Shown here: positions 1 through 8,904 of the stretch, in pieces
Layout of the letters: the number at the start of each line of letters is the position of its first letter
How positions within the stretch are numbered: position 1 is the first letter of the stretch
DNA from: Pelagibius sp. CAU 1746
GTDB lineage: Bacteria > Pseudomonadota > Alphaproteobacteria > Kiloniellales > Kiloniellaceae
Direction of reading: 5' to 3'
Assembly: GCF_039839785.1 (NCBI RefSeq)
Contig: NZ_JBDOQT010000002.1
Span: 894,971-958,970 of the forward strand
Length of the DNA: 64,000 nt
Notes under the pieces: generated by a model
Database searches by the model: none
Told to the model about the DNA's origin: nothing
Seen by the model: only the letters and a program-made list of their open reading frames with translations
Made by a program: the position numbers and the translations under genes

Positions 1-1702
1 CGCCGACGCGGATCGCGTTGCGATAGCGGAACTCCAGCGGGTCGAGACCGAGCTGCTCGGCCAGGTCGTCCATCAGGGCCTCGTGCGCCAGGGCGGACTG
101 CGGCACGCCGAAGCCGCGGAAGGCGCCGGCCGGCGGCGCGTTGGTGAAGCGCCCGGCCGAACGGGCCAGCACGTTGGGGATCTTGTAGGGGCCGCTGCAG
201 TGCACCGGCACCCGGTCGGCCACCGTCGGCCCCCAGGAGGCATAGGCCCCGGTGTCGAAGTCGCCGTCGAAGACCAGCGCCGTCAGCCTACCGTCCGCAT
301 CGCAGCCGGCCCGCGCCGTCACCCGCGAGGCGTGGCGCTTGGTGGAAGATGCCATGGACTCCGGCCGGGTGTACTCACAGCGCACCGGCCGCTCCGTGAG
401 CCAGGCAGCCAGCCCGACGAGAGGATGCAGCGAGAGGTCCAACTTGCCGCCGAAGCCGCCGCCGCAGGCCGAGGGGATGATGCGCACCTTGTCCTTGTCG
501 AGGCCCAGGATCGCCGCCGTCTCGTCGCGGTCCATGTAGGGCGCCTGGGTGGTCACCCAAACCTCAAGCTTGCCGCCCTTGCGCTCGGCGTAGCCGGCTT
601 CGGGCTCGATGTAGGCATGCTCGATGAAAGGCGTGGCGGTGCTGATCTCGGACGTCAGCGGTGAGGCCGCCAGCGCCGCCTCGGCGGCGCCCTTGTTGAC
701 GAAGCCGCGCGCCAGCACGTTGTCGGCGCGGCCTTCCTGCACCAGCGGCGTATCGTCGGCGCAGAAGTCGGTGACGGCGTCTTCCGCCTGCCAGGCGATC
801 GGCAGGTCTTCTTCCGCCAGCGACCAGATCGCGCGGCGCTCGCCGACCAGCGCCAGCACCGCCTCGCCGCGGTAGCGCACCCGCCCCTGGGCCAGCACCG
901 GCTGGTCCTTGATGTGCGGATAAACGCCGAAGCACATGTTGCCGGGCCCCGAGTTGCCTGGAAGGTCGGCGGCAGTGAGGATACGCTCCAGGCCGGGCGT
1001 CCGCGCCACCACCGCCTCGAGGTCGCCCAGGGTGAAAGTGGCGCGGGCATGGGGCGCGCGGACCACGCGCAGCCACAGCGCGCCTTCCGGCGCGGTGTCG
1101 GCGCCGTAGAGCTCGGCGCCGGTCACCTTGGCGAGGCCGTCGGTCTTGGCGAAGCGCGCGCCCACGGCGCAGCCGACCTCGGGGTCGGTGAGCGGCGCGT
1201 CGGTCGACCGCATCTCCGCCGCGGCGCAAACCGCCTCGACGATCTTCTGGTAGCCGGTGCAGCGGCACAGCACGCCGCCCAGCGCGTCCTGCACTTCCTG
1301 CTTCGCCGGGGCGGCGGTCTGCTTCAGCAGCGAGGCCGCGGCCATCAGCATGCCCGGCGTGCAGATGCCGCACTGGGCCGCGCCGTGATCGAGGAAGGCC
1401 CGCTGCAGGCGCTGCCCATCCGGGTCGCCCATCAAGCCTTCCACCGTCGTCACCTGCCGCCCCTCGACCTGGCCGCAGGCCATGAGGCAACTGCACATTT
1501 GCTCGCCGTCGACCAGCACCGTGCAGGCACCGCAGTCGCCGGCGTTGCAGCCCACCTTGGTGCCGGTGCGGCCCAGCGCATAGCGCAGCGCGTCACTCAG
1601 CCGGTCCAGGGGATCGACGCTCACCGTGACCGCCTGGCCGTTGAGGGTGAAGCGGATCTGCTGCCCACCCTCGGCGAGGCTCTGCTGCAGCGCGGCGTCC
1701 AT
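1..1702 (-). CDS. Fused [2Fe-2S]/molybdopterin xanthine dehydrogenase family hydroxylase (3' end outside window)
   Basis: Large catalytic chain of a molybdenum hydroxylase; 567 residues are visible and the C-terminus, with the expected catalytic Glu, lies beyond base 1. Residues 15-90 form a plant-type [2Fe-2S] domain (C52, C57, C60 and C72), and residues 95-160 form the second cluster domain with CGIC (111-114) and CRCTGY (146-151). From about 175 the molybdopterin domain begins (GGGFGGK and AFRGFG motifs are present). In most family members the iron-sulfur and Mo subunits are separate, so this is the fused arrangement. Its ATG overlaps the stop of the FAD subunit (ATGA), showing translational coupling. 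The substrate is unknown; the neighbouring aldehyde dehydrogenase and CoA enzymes suggest a heterocycle, purine-like or aldehyde substrate, which is inference. Confidence 0.9.
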   Translation of the reverse strand, partial: MDAALQQSLAEGGQQIRFTLNGQAVTVSVDPLDRLSDALRYALGRTGTKVGCNAGDCGACTVLVDGEQMCSCLMACGQVEGRQVTTVEGLMGDPDGQRLQRAFLDHGAAQCGICTPGMLMAAASLLKQTAAPAKQEVQDALGGVLCRCTGYQKIVEAVCAAAEMRSTDAPLTDPEVGCAVGARFAKTDGLAKVTGAELYGADTAPEGALWLRVVRAPHARATFTLGDLEAVVARTPGLERILTAADLPGNSGPGNMCFGVYPHIKDQPVLAQGRVRYRGEAVLALVGERRAIWSLAEEDLPIAWQAEDAVTDFCADDTPLVQEGRADNVLARGFVNKGAAEAALAASPLTSEISTATPFIEHAYIEPEAGYAERKGGKLEVWVTTQAPYMDRDETAAILGLDKDKVRIIPSACGGGFGGKLDLSLHPLVGLAAWLTERPVRCEYTRPESMASSTKRHASRVTARAGCDADGRLTALVFDGDFDTGAYASWGPTVADRVPVHCSGPYKIPNVLARSAGRFTNAPPAGAFRGFGVPQSALAHEALMDDLAEQLGLDPLEFRYRNAIRVG

Positions 1703-2574
1703 CACGCGGCCTCCTGCGACAGCAGGGCCTCGACCCCGCGGCGCAGCAGCGCCACCGCGGCCTCGCGGCGATAGTCGGCGGTGCCGCGGATATCGTCGAT
1801 GGGCGTCAGGGGCCCAAGTGGCTCTACCAACTGTTCCTCGCCGATGCGCGGCAGCAAATCCTCATCGAAGGGCCGGCCCTCGAAGGCCGCCTCGACGGCC
1901 GGCAGGCGCAGGGCGCGCGCGGCGCAGGAGCCGACGGCGACCCGGGCCTTGGCAACGTTGCCCTTGTCGTCGATGTCGACCAGCAGCGCCGCCATGACGA
2001 TGGAGATCACCAGGTATTTGCGCGCGCCCAGCTTCAGGAAGGTGCTGCGCGCCCCGGGTGACGGTTTCGGAATGTAAAGCGCCGTCACCAGTTCGTCGGG
2101 GCGCCTGGCGGTCTTGCGGTTGCCGAGGATGAAGTCGTCGAGGGCCAGGCGCCGCGAACCGACCTGCGAGGCCAGTTCCACCTCCGCGTCCATCGCCAGC
2201 AGCGGCGGCACGCCGTCGGCGGCGGGCGAGGCGTTGCAGAGGTTGCCGCACAGGGTGCCGGCGTTCTGGATCTGCACGCCGCCCACTTCGCGGGCCGCCA
2301 GCTTCAGGGCCGCGAAATATGGCGGCAGCGGCGCGCGCAGCAGGTCGCTCCAGGTGGTCAGCGCACCGACGCGGAAGGCATCGTCCTCTTCGGCGATGCC
2401 GCGCAGGCCGTCCAGGGCGGTGATGTCGAGAACCTTGCTCTCAGGGGGACGGCCCGCGAGACCGCCGGCGCGCGCGGGATAGAAATCGGTGCCCCCGGCG
2501 AGGACCGTATAGCTGCCGTCTGCCATGGCAGCGACGGCGTCTTCAAGCCCCTTGGGCCGAAGGTAACACCCCAC
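1702..2574 (-). CDS. FAD-binding subunit of xanthine dehydrogenase/CO dehydrogenase-type molybdenum hydroxylase
   Basis: A 290-residue CoxM/XdhB-type flavoprotein that would pass electrons from the iron-sulfur clusters of its partner to NAD or another acceptor. The FAD-binding loops AGGTDFYP (residues 26-33) and GTLCGNLCNASP (about 105-116) are visible, followed by the CO-dehydrogenase flavoprotein C-terminal domain. Length is normal for the family. It is the first gene of a two-gene unit reading leftwards and overlaps the fused FeS/Mo gene by one base. The 225-base AT-rich gap upstream holds candidate operator palindromes, and the IclR gene lies just beyond it on the same strand. Confidence 0.9.
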   Translation of the reverse strand: MGCYLRPKGLEDAVAAMADGSYTVLAGGTDFYPARAGGLAGRPPESKVLDITALDGLRGIAEEDDAFRVGALTTWSDLLRAPLPPYFAALKLAAREVGGVQIQNAGTLCGNLCNASPAADGVPPLLAMDAEVELASQVGSRRLALDDFILGNRKTARRPDELVTALYIPKPSPGARSTFLKLGARKYLVISIVMAALLVDIDDKGNVAKARVAVGSCAARALRLPAVEAAFEGRPFDEDLLPRIGEEQLVEPLGPLTPIDDIRGTADYRREAAVALLRRGVEALLSQEAA

Positions 2575-2616
2575 CTGCCAAACTCCCCTGTCCCATGAGT
2601 TCGTTGTTATTTTTGT

Positions 2617-2784
2617 TTAGTATGCAAGATAAAGCATTGCTGTCAATTACCGCCGGCGACGGAGACTCGCCGGTTTCCGTCATTGGATCATGTATTTCCC
2701 TACAGAACCTCTGGGGCAAGTGCCGGGAAAGGCGGGAAGAATCCCTGCCGACTCCTCCGGCTTCATATTTGTTTTGTATACAAA
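2617..2784 (-). promoter_or_regulatory. Candidate control region with two related palindromes upstream of the molybdenum hydroxylase genes
   Basis: The gap between the IclR gene and the FAD subunit is AT-rich against its surroundings. It contains the perfect 12-base palindrome TTTGTATACAAA at 2773-2784 and a related copy TTAGTATGCAA at 2617-2627 (two mismatches in the shared core). Two similar dyads ahead of an operon beside an IclR gene suggest an operator pair. That IclR is the protein that binds them is inference; GntR-type regulators also use sites of this shape. Confidence 0.45.
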
Positions 2785-2799
2785 GTTATTATGTTTTTG

Positions 2800-3492
2800 C
2801 TAGCGGAGCAGGCCCTGCAACTCGGCAGCGGTCTGCCGCAGCAGCTCGCGGCAGCGTTCCTTCTGTCCCTCGGTGAACTGCGCGGCGAGGCCGGAAAGGC
2901 AGAGCGCGCCCTGAAAGGCGCCGCCGGCATCGAGCAGCGGCACCGCGAGCGCGGCGATGAAGGGGTCGCGTTCGCCCAGGGAAAAGGCGTAGCCGTCGCG
3001 GCGCAGTTTCCGCGCGGCGTGGCGCTGGGCGTCCGTCTCCGGCGTTTGCGTATAGGCGATCAGCACCTTGCCCGCCGCGCCGAGGGCCAGCGGCAGGCGC
3101 ACCCCCTCTTCCAGGTGGTGGCGGATTTCGCGCTCGGAGTTCTCGCGGTAGAGGCAGGTCCGCGTCTCGCCGCTGCGCACATAGAAGGACGCGGTGAAGG
3201 AAGAGGCGTCGCGCAGGCGCCTCAGCGCCGCGCGGATCAGGCCGCCGTGATCGGCCCGGTCGCGGTAGAGGGCGCCGAGGCGCGCCGGCGCCGGGCCGAG
3301 ACGGAAGGCGCCGTCCGCGCCGCGGGCCAGGTAGCCGAAGCGCTCCAGCGAAGATGCCAGGCGCAGGATGGTGCTCTTGTAGAAGCCCGTGCGCGCAGCC
3401 AGCTCGGCGAGGCTGAGCTGCGGCGCGCCGTCGGCGAAGGCCTCCAGCAGAGTCAGGGCCCGTTCCACCGCTTCCACCCGGTCTTCCGCCAC
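2800..3492 (-). CDS. IclR family transcriptional regulator
   Basis: A 230-residue protein with the two-domain IclR plan: an N-terminal winged helix (residues 5-65, with LSLAELAARTGFYKSTILRL as recognition region) and a C-terminal ligand-binding domain (about 75-225, with the family's GAAGKVLIA stretch). It lies between the molybdenum hydroxylase genes, which read the same way, and the divergently transcribed CoA-transferase, so it probably controls one or both sides. IclR proteins typically sense aromatic or organic acid intermediates of the pathway they control; the effector here cannot be read from sequence. Confidence 0.9.
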   Translation of the reverse strand: MAEDRVEAVERALTLLEAFADGAPQLSLAELAARTGFYKSTILRLASSLERFGYLARGADGAFRLGPAPARLGALYRDRADHGGLIRAALRRLRDASSFTASFYVRSGETRTCLYRENSEREIRHHLEEGVRLPLALGAAGKVLIAYTQTPETDAQRHAARKLRRDGYAFSLGERDPFIAALAVPLLDAGGAFQGALCLSGLAAQFTEGQKERCRELLRQTAAELQGLLR

Positions 3493-3629
3493 CTTACCCC
3501 CATAATTCCGCTAGACAGAACAATAACGCCCGCCGAGGCGCTATCTCGTTGCACCAAACCGAACACAGCCGCAGCCTGCCGCCAAGACCAACGACCCCCG
3601 CCGTGCCGGGAGCCTTCTGGGGAAAGACC

Positions 3630-4829
3630 ATGTCAGCCTTCCTGAAGGGCGTCCGCGTCCTCGATCTCACCAACGTGCTGGCGGGGCCCTTCTGCTGCCA
3701 CCAGCTGGCCCACCTCGGCGCCGACGTCATCAAGGTGGAGGTGCCGGGCAGCGGCGACCTGGCCCGTCAGCTCGGCGCCGACGCCGAGCTCAACGCCCGC
3801 CACATGGGCGTCTCCTTCCTGGCGCAGAACCCGGGCAAGCGCTCGATCACGATCAATATGAAGAGCGCGGCCGGCAAGGCGGTCTTCCTGAAGATGGTAG
3901 CCAGCGCCGAGGTGGTGGTGGAGAACTTCCGCCCCGGCGTCATGGACCGCCTGGGCGTCGGCTACGAGGTGCTGAAGCAGGCGCGGCCCGGCCTCGTCTA
4001 CTGCGCCATCTCCGGCTTCGGCCAGGACGGCCCGGCGCGCGACCTGCCGGCCTACGACCAGATCATCCAGGGCCTCTCCGGCGTCATGTCGATCACCGGC
4101 GACGCCGAGACCGCGCCCTACCGCGTCGGCTATCCCATCGCGGACACCATCGGCGGCATGACCGCCGCCTTCGCCATCGCCGCCGCGCTTGCCCGTAAAG
4201 ACAAAAGCGAGAGCACCTTCCTGGACGTTTCCATGCTGGAAGCGACGCTGGCGACCATGGGCTGGGTGGTCTCCAACTACCTGGTGGCGGGCAAGGAGCC
4301 GGCGCCGCTGGGCAACGAGAACTTCACCGCCAGCCCTTCGGGCACCTTCGCCACCGCCGGCGGACTGTTGAACATCGCCGCCAACAAGCAGGAGCAGTTC
4401 GAGGCGGTCTGCCGCGTGGTTGGCCGCCCGGAGCTGGCGCAGGACCCGCGCTTCGCCCGGCGCCAGGGCCGCCTCGACAACCGCGCCGCCCTCAAGGCCG
4501 CCCTGGAAGCGGCGCTCGCCGAAGGCACGGCTGAGGAATGGGAAGAGGCCCTCAACGCCGCCGGCGTGCCCGCGGGCCGCGTGCTGACGGTGCCCGAGGC
4601 CCTGGCCAGCCCGCAGGTGCGCGACCGCGGCATGATCGGCGACTTCAAGGACGTGCCCGGCGTCGGCCGCGGCCTCCGCCTGCTGCGCACCGGCTTCAAG
4701 GTCGACGGCAAAGCGCCCGAGGTCGACGCGCCGCCGCCGCGGCTGGGGCAGGACACCGAGAGCCTGCTGCGGGAGCTGGGCTACAGCACGAGCGAGATTT
4801 CCCGCCTGGCCCAGGGGAAAGCGATATGA
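3630..4829 (+). CDS. CaiB/BaiF family (family III) CoA-transferase
   Basis: Transfers CoA from an acyl-CoA donor to a carboxylic acid. The 399-residue protein opens with LKGVRVLDLTNVLAGPF, the typical N-terminus. It has the GFGQDGP turn and the PAYD motif whose Asp is the family's catalytic residue (about residue 143). The ATG at 3630 is preferred over an in-frame codon at 3549 because it follows GGGGAAAG and matches the family N-terminus. It is followed with an ATGA overlap by a citryl-CoA-lyase-like gene, so activation to a CoA ester and cleavage are probably consecutive steps. The substrate is not identifiable. Confidence 0.92.
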   Translation: MSAFLKGVRVLDLTNVLAGPFCCHQLAHLGADVIKVEVPGSGDLARQLGADAELNARHMGVSFLAQNPGKRSITINMKSAAGKAVFLKMVASAEVVVENFRPGVMDRLGVGYEVLKQARPGLVYCAISGFGQDGPARDLPAYDQIIQGLSGVMSITGDAETAPYRVGYPIADTIGGMTAAFAIAAALARKDKSESTFLDVSMLEATLATMGWVVSNYLVAGKEPAPLGNENFTASPSGTFATAGGLLNIAANKQEQFEAVCRVVGRPELAQDPRFARRQGRLDNRAALKAALEAALAEGTAEEWEEALNAAGVPAGRVLTVPEALASPQVRDRGMIGDFKDVPGVGRGLRLLRTGFKVDGKAPEVDAPPPRLGQDTESLLRELGYSTSEISRLAQGKAI

Positions 4830-4860
4830 GTGAAAGCGATATGAGTGAAAGCGATATGAG
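4817..4860 (+). repeat. Three tandem copies of a 15-bp unit spanning a start region
   Basis: The unit GAAAGCGATATGAGT occurs three times head to tail (4817-4831, 4832-4846, and 4847-4860 with the last base changed). Each copy carries an in-frame ATG (4826, 4841, 4856) preceded by the same GAAAGCGAT. Because the unit is 15 bases, copy number changes would keep frame and only lengthen or shorten the N-terminus by Met-Ser-Glu-Ser-Asp. The first copy also contains the stop codon of the preceding gene. Confidence 0.9.
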
Positions 4861-5689
4861 CGGCAAGCAAAACGAGGCGGCCCGGGAGGCGGCCTGGTGG
4901 GCAACCGAGATCATCGAGATGGAGCCGGGGGTCATTCGCTACCGCGGCTATCCCATCGAGGAGCTGATCGGCCGAATTTCCTTCGCGCAGATGATCTGGC
5001 TGCTGCTGCGCGGCGAGCTGCCCACGAAGGAGCAGGCCGAATTACTGGACATCGCGCTGATGTCCGCCGTCGACCACGGCCCCCAGGCGCCCTCCATCGC
5101 CATCGCCCGCATGGCCGCCACCTGCGGCGTCGGCCTCAACAACGCCATGGCCTCGGCGGTCAACGTGCTGGGCGACGTGCACGGCGGCGCCGGCGAGCAG
5201 GCCATGACCTTCTACCGGGCCGTCGCCGCGCGCGGCGACGCCGGGGCAGGCCGGGAAGACGCGGTCGAGGCGGAACTGGCCGCCTTCAAGGCGGCCGGCG
5301 GCAAGTACCTGCCGGGCTTCGGCCACCGCTTCCACCCCATCGACCCCCGCGCGCCGCGCCTGCTGGAGGTGGTCGATGTCTATGCAAAGAAGGAAGCGGT
5401 GAGCGGGCGCTTCGCCGCCATCGGGCGCTGCATCGAGGATCGCCTGGCCGCACGGAAGGGCAAGCGCATCCCCATGAACATCGACGGCGCCACGGCGGTG
5501 ATCTACGCCGAGCTCGGCTTTCCCGCGCCCCTGGCGCGCGGCCTCTTCTGCCTGTCGCGCTCGGTGGGCATCCTGGCCCACGCCTGGGAGGAATCGCAGT
5601 CCGGCCTGCGCAACAAGGGCCCCATCCCCCGCGAGCGCCTGTGGCGCTACGACGGCCCAGCCCGGCGGCCGGTTCCGGAGGCTGACTAG
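4826..5689 (+). CDS. Citryl-CoA lyase-like protein (citrate synthase fold)
   Basis: A 287-residue member of the citrate synthase superfamily, short like stand-alone citryl-CoA lyases and lacking the long N-terminal part of true citrate synthases. Two motifs with the conserved His residues are visible: HGGAGEQAM (about residues 113-121) and GFGHRFHPIDPR (about 162-173). It would cleave a citryl-CoA-like thioester to an acyl-CoA and an oxo-acid. Three in-frame ATGs lie in the 15-bp repeat; the first (4826) overlaps the CoA-transferase stop and has the best ribosome site (GGGGAAAG), so it is used here. The actual thioester may be a citryl-, citramalyl- or other CoA; family membership is firm and the substrate is not. 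Confidence 0.82.
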   Translation: MSESDMSESDMSGKQNEAAREAAWWATEIIEMEPGVIRYRGYPIEELIGRISFAQMIWLLLRGELPTKEQAELLDIALMSAVDHGPQAPSIAIARMAATCGVGLNNAMASAVNVLGDVHGGAGEQAMTFYRAVAARGDAGAGREDAVEAELAAFKAAGGKYLPGFGHRFHPIDPRAPRLLEVVDVYAKKEAVSGRFAAIGRCIEDRLAARKGKRIPMNIDGATAVIYAELGFPAPLARGLFCLSRSVGILAHAWEESQSGLRNKGPIPRERLWRYDGPARRPVPEAD

Positions 5690-5829
5690 GGCGCAGATGA
5701 AGAGTCGAGCTACGCCTTGACCAGCCGTGCTCCGGATGCTCGGATTTCAGCCGGAACAACGGTCGTCTGGTGGAACCTTCGACAGCATCGGGGTCCACGG
5801 CGATGACGAAGCCTCGGCGGGAGAGAATC

Positions 5830-7335
5830 ATGACGGCAAGGGGTGCGGCGGCTGCGGAACAGGAGGCGGTCCTTTATCGCCATTACATCGACGGGAACTA
5901 CGTCGATCCGGCCGGCGGGGCCTGGCTGGACAGCGTCGACCCCTACCGCAACGAGGTTTGGGCGCGCGTGCCCCGCGGCGGCGCCGAAGACGTGGACCGG
6001 GCGGTCGCGGCCGCCAAACGCGCCATGACCACCGGACCCTGGGCCGGAATGTCCGCTTCGGCGCGCGGCAAGATCCTGCGCCGGATCGGCGACCTGGTGG
6101 CCGAGAACGCCGAGCGGCTGGCCGCGATCGAGGTGCGCGACAACGGCAAGCTGTTGACCGAAATGCTGGGCCAGCTCCGCTATCACCCGGAGTGGTGGTA
6201 TTATTTCGCGGGCCTCGCCGACAAGATCGAGGGCGGGGTCGTGCCCATCGACAAGCCCGACCACTTCGCCTTCACCGATCACGAGCCGGTGGGCGTCGTC
6301 GGCGCCTTGACGGCCTGGAACTCGCCGCTGTTGTTCATCGCCTGGAAGTGCGCGCCCGCCTTGGCCGCTGGCTGCTCGGTGGTGGTGAAGCCCTCGGAGT
6401 TCACTTCGGCCTCGACCCTGGAATTCGCGGCGCTGACGCGCGAGGCGGGCCTGCCGGACGGCGTCTTCAACGTGGTCGCCGGCCTGGGCCAGGAAGCCGG
6501 CGCGGCGCTGGTCGAGCATCCCGATGTCGCCAAGATCACCTTCACCGGTTCCGACGCCACGGGCAAGAGGATCTACGAGACGGCGGCCAGGTCCATGAAG
6601 CGGGTGAGCCTGGAGCTGGGCGGCAAGTCGCCGAACATCATCTTCGCCGACGCCAACCTCGATGCCGCCGCCGCCGGGGCGGTCTCCGGCATCTTCGCGG
6701 CCACCGGGCAGACCTGCATCGCCGGATCGCGCCTCCTGGTCCAGAACTCCATCAAGGAGGAGGTGACCGAGCGCCTGGTCGCCATGGCGCGCACCGCGCG
6801 CATCGGCGACCCCATGCTGCCCGAAACCAACATCGGCCCGGTGACGACGCCGCCCCAGTACCGCAAGATCCTCGACTACATCGAGATCGCGAAGGGCGAG
6901 GGCGCGCGGCTGATCGCCGGCGGCGGGCCGTCGGACGCGGGGCCGCAGTTCGTGCAGCCGACGATCTTCACCGACGTGACCAACGACATGCGCATCGCAC
7001 AGGAAGAGGTCTTCGGCCCGGTGCTGTCGATCATCGGCTTCGACGACGAGGAAGAAGCCATCCGCCTCGGCAACGACGTCATCTACGGCCTCGCCGCCGG
7101 CGTCTGGACCAAGGACATCGGCCGGGCCCACCGCATGGTGAAGGCGCTGAAGGCCGGTACGGTCTGGGTCAACACCTACCGGGCCATCAGCTACATGATG
7201 CCCTTCGGCGGCATGAAGCATTCCGGGCTGGGGCGCGAGAGCGGCATCGAGGCGATCCGCGAATATCTCGAAACCAAGTCGGTCTGGATCAACACCTCCG
7301 ACGAAGCTCCCGGCAACCCCTTCGTGATGCGCTGA
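5830..7335 (+). CDS. NAD(P)-dependent aldehyde dehydrogenase
   Basis: A 501-residue classical ALDH that oxidises an aldehyde to its acid. Visible are the Rossmann-side FTGSDATGK, the general-base Glu in LELGGKSPN (about residue 266) and the nucleophile Cys in GQTCIAGSR (about residue 300). The ATG at 5830 follows GGGAGAGA at a good distance and is preferred over upstream in-frame ATGs at 5770 and 5803. It follows the CoA-transferase/lyase pair by 140 bases on the same strand and may be transcribed with it or from its own promoter. Substrate unknown. Confidence 0.92.
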   Translation: MTARGAAAAEQEAVLYRHYIDGNYVDPAGGAWLDSVDPYRNEVWARVPRGGAEDVDRAVAAAKRAMTTGPWAGMSASARGKILRRIGDLVAENAERLAAIEVRDNGKLLTEMLGQLRYHPEWWYYFAGLADKIEGGVVPIDKPDHFAFTDHEPVGVVGALTAWNSPLLFIAWKCAPALAAGCSVVVKPSEFTSASTLEFAALTREAGLPDGVFNVVAGLGQEAGAALVEHPDVAKITFTGSDATGKRIYETAARSMKRVSLELGGKSPNIIFADANLDAAAAGAVSGIFAATGQTCIAGSRLLVQNSIKEEVTERLVAMARTARIGDPMLPETNIGPVTTPPQYRKILDYIEIAKGEGARLIAGGGPSDAGPQFVQPTIFTDVTNDMRIAQEEVFGPVLSIIGFDDEEEAIRLGNDVIYGLAAGVWTKDIGRAHRMVKALKAGTVWVNTYRAISYMMPFGGMKHSGLGRESGIEAIREYLETKSVWINTSDEAPGNPFVMR

Positions 7336-7599
7336 ACTGCGGCGCGAGCGCCTGTGGCGCCAAGACCGTCCGGCCAAGCGGCCGAAGCCATGCGCCGGTG
7401 AAAGCTCGCCGTCACATGGTGGTTGGGCTGGAGAAACCCAGACAATCGTCCGGTTTCCGGCATCGAGCAGACACGAAGCCGCGAACCTTCTAGTTCGCCA
7501 ATCTGCCAGGAGGAGACCTATCGGCTCCAGATGCCATGGGCCCTGGACACAGCGGTAGAAACACCTCCCGCTGGCCTGCCCGCTTTTGGCCAACCGGCC

Positions 7600-8904
7600 C
7601 TAGCCCGGTTTCTCGACAATCACCTGCGCGACCTGATAGCCCAGCGCCTCGAACGCCGCCGCCGAACTCGCCAAGTAGAAATTCCAAAGGCGTCGAAAAC
7701 GCATATCGTATCGCTGGGGATCAAGCGTGGCGAAGTTGTCGTTGAAACGCTTTCGCCAATGCCGAAGGGTTTTGGCATATTGCCAGCCGTCATGAATGAA
7801 GGGCTCATGCGGCAGCCGTAGCCCGGCCGCCTCGGCGCTGGCCGTTATCTCCGCGAGCTGCGGAATCATCCCGCCCGGGAAGATGTACTTCGTGAGCCAG
7901 GCGTTCATCGGCGACCGCGTCGGCTTGACGATGCTGTGCACAGCAGCCCGCCCGCCGGGCTTCAGGAGACGGTTCACCGCACTGAAGTAGCCCGCGAAGT
8001 GCCGCCGCCCGACGTGCTCGAACATGCCGATCGAAACCACCCGGTCATAGGTTTCGGGGTTCTCCTCCGCATGATCGCGGTAGTCCTGCAGGCGATAGGA
8101 TACCTTGTCCGCAAGCGCAGCTGGCAGGCGCTGCTCGGCCAATGCCAATTGCTGCTCGGCAAGGGTAATGCCGACTGCTGTCGCATCGCGAAGGGCGATC
8201 GCACGGGTCATCGCCCCCCAGCCGCAGCCGATATCGAGGACGCGCATCCCGGTGCCGATCTGCAGCCGATCCAGGGTCACCTCCAGCTTGTTCTGCTGCG
8301 CAGCGTCCAGGCTTTGCGCTTCGCTTGTGAAGAAGCCGCAGGAATACACCATGTCGTCGTCGAGGAATGCCTCGTAGAGATCATTGCCGAGATCGTAATG
8401 GTGGGCGGCGTTGCATCGGCTGCGCCGCGCGGTGTTGGCATGGAAAACCTGCGCTGCCCGATCGCGGAGCGCATTCAGCATGCGGATCGGCGCCAGGGCC
8501 TCGATTTTCGCTTCGTTCACCAGCAGATAGCTGATGAAACGAGGGAGATCCGCGTCATCTACGTCCCAGTCGCCGTCGACATAGGTCTCGCCGATCGCCA
8601 GGCCTGGGTTGACCATGATACGGCACAGGGCCGGCAGGTTCTTGATGCGGATCTCCACCGCCCGCCCCCTGCCATCGCCCAGGGACACTCCTTGCCCTTC
8701 ACGGAAGCGGCACCTGATGTTGCCGTGGCGGACGAAAACTGCAGCGCAGCCTAACATCATGCGGAAAATCAGAAAGGCCAGTGCCGGTACCGGCCGCCTG
8801 GCCGGCAGGCTTCGCCGATCCGGCCCCCGTGAAACGTCTTGTTTGACGTCCTCCGCCATCTTGCGACGCGATCCCTTTCGGACGATTGATCCGCGTGGCC
8901 GCAT
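7600..8904 (-). CDS. cfa: Cyclopropane-fatty-acyl-phospholipid synthase family methyltransferase
   Basis: SAM-dependent enzyme of the CFA/mycolic acid synthase family, which adds a methylene bridge to unsaturated acyl chains of membrane lipids. The SAM motif VLDIGCGWG is at about residues 215-223, and the family landmark HHYDLGNDLYEAFLDDDMVYS sits just before it. The C-terminal part carries the FPGGMIPQ stretch. It is about 434 residues if started at 8904; an internal ATG at 8859, with AAAGGGA upstream, is an equally possible start. Codon use is less GC-extreme than in the catabolic genes to its left. Nearby desaturase and membrane genes suggest a role in lipid adaptation to stress. A 14-bp tandem repeat overlaps the upstream start. 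Confidence 0.9.
   Translation of the reverse strand: MRPRGSIVRKGSRRKMAEDVKQDVSRGPDRRSLPARRPVPALAFLIFRMMLGCAAVFVRHGNIRCRFREGQGVSLGDGRGRAVEIRIKNLPALCRIMVNPGLAIGETYVDGDWDVDDADLPRFISYLLVNEAKIEALAPIRMLNALRDRAAQVFHANTARRSRCNAAHHYDLGNDLYEAFLDDDMVYSCGFFTSEAQSLDAAQQNKLEVTLDRLQIGTGMRVLDIGCGWGAMTRAIALRDATAVGITLAEQQLALAEQRLPAALADKVSYRLQDYRDHAEENPETYDRVVSIGMFEHVGRRHFAGYFSAVNRLLKPGGRAAVHSIVKPTRSPMNAWLTKYIFPGGMIPQLAEITASAEAAGLRLPHEPFIHDGWQYAKTLRHWRKRFNDNFATLDPQRYDMRFRRLWNFYLASSAAAFEALGYQVAQVIVEKPG

Noticed and set aside
2683-3645. 320-codon plus-strand frame over the IclR gene
   Set aside because: Antisense of a well-supported IclR gene.
5710-7593. 627-codon minus-strand frame over the aldehyde dehydrogenase
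   Set aside because: Antisense shadow of a gene with clear catalytic motifs; no recognisable protein.
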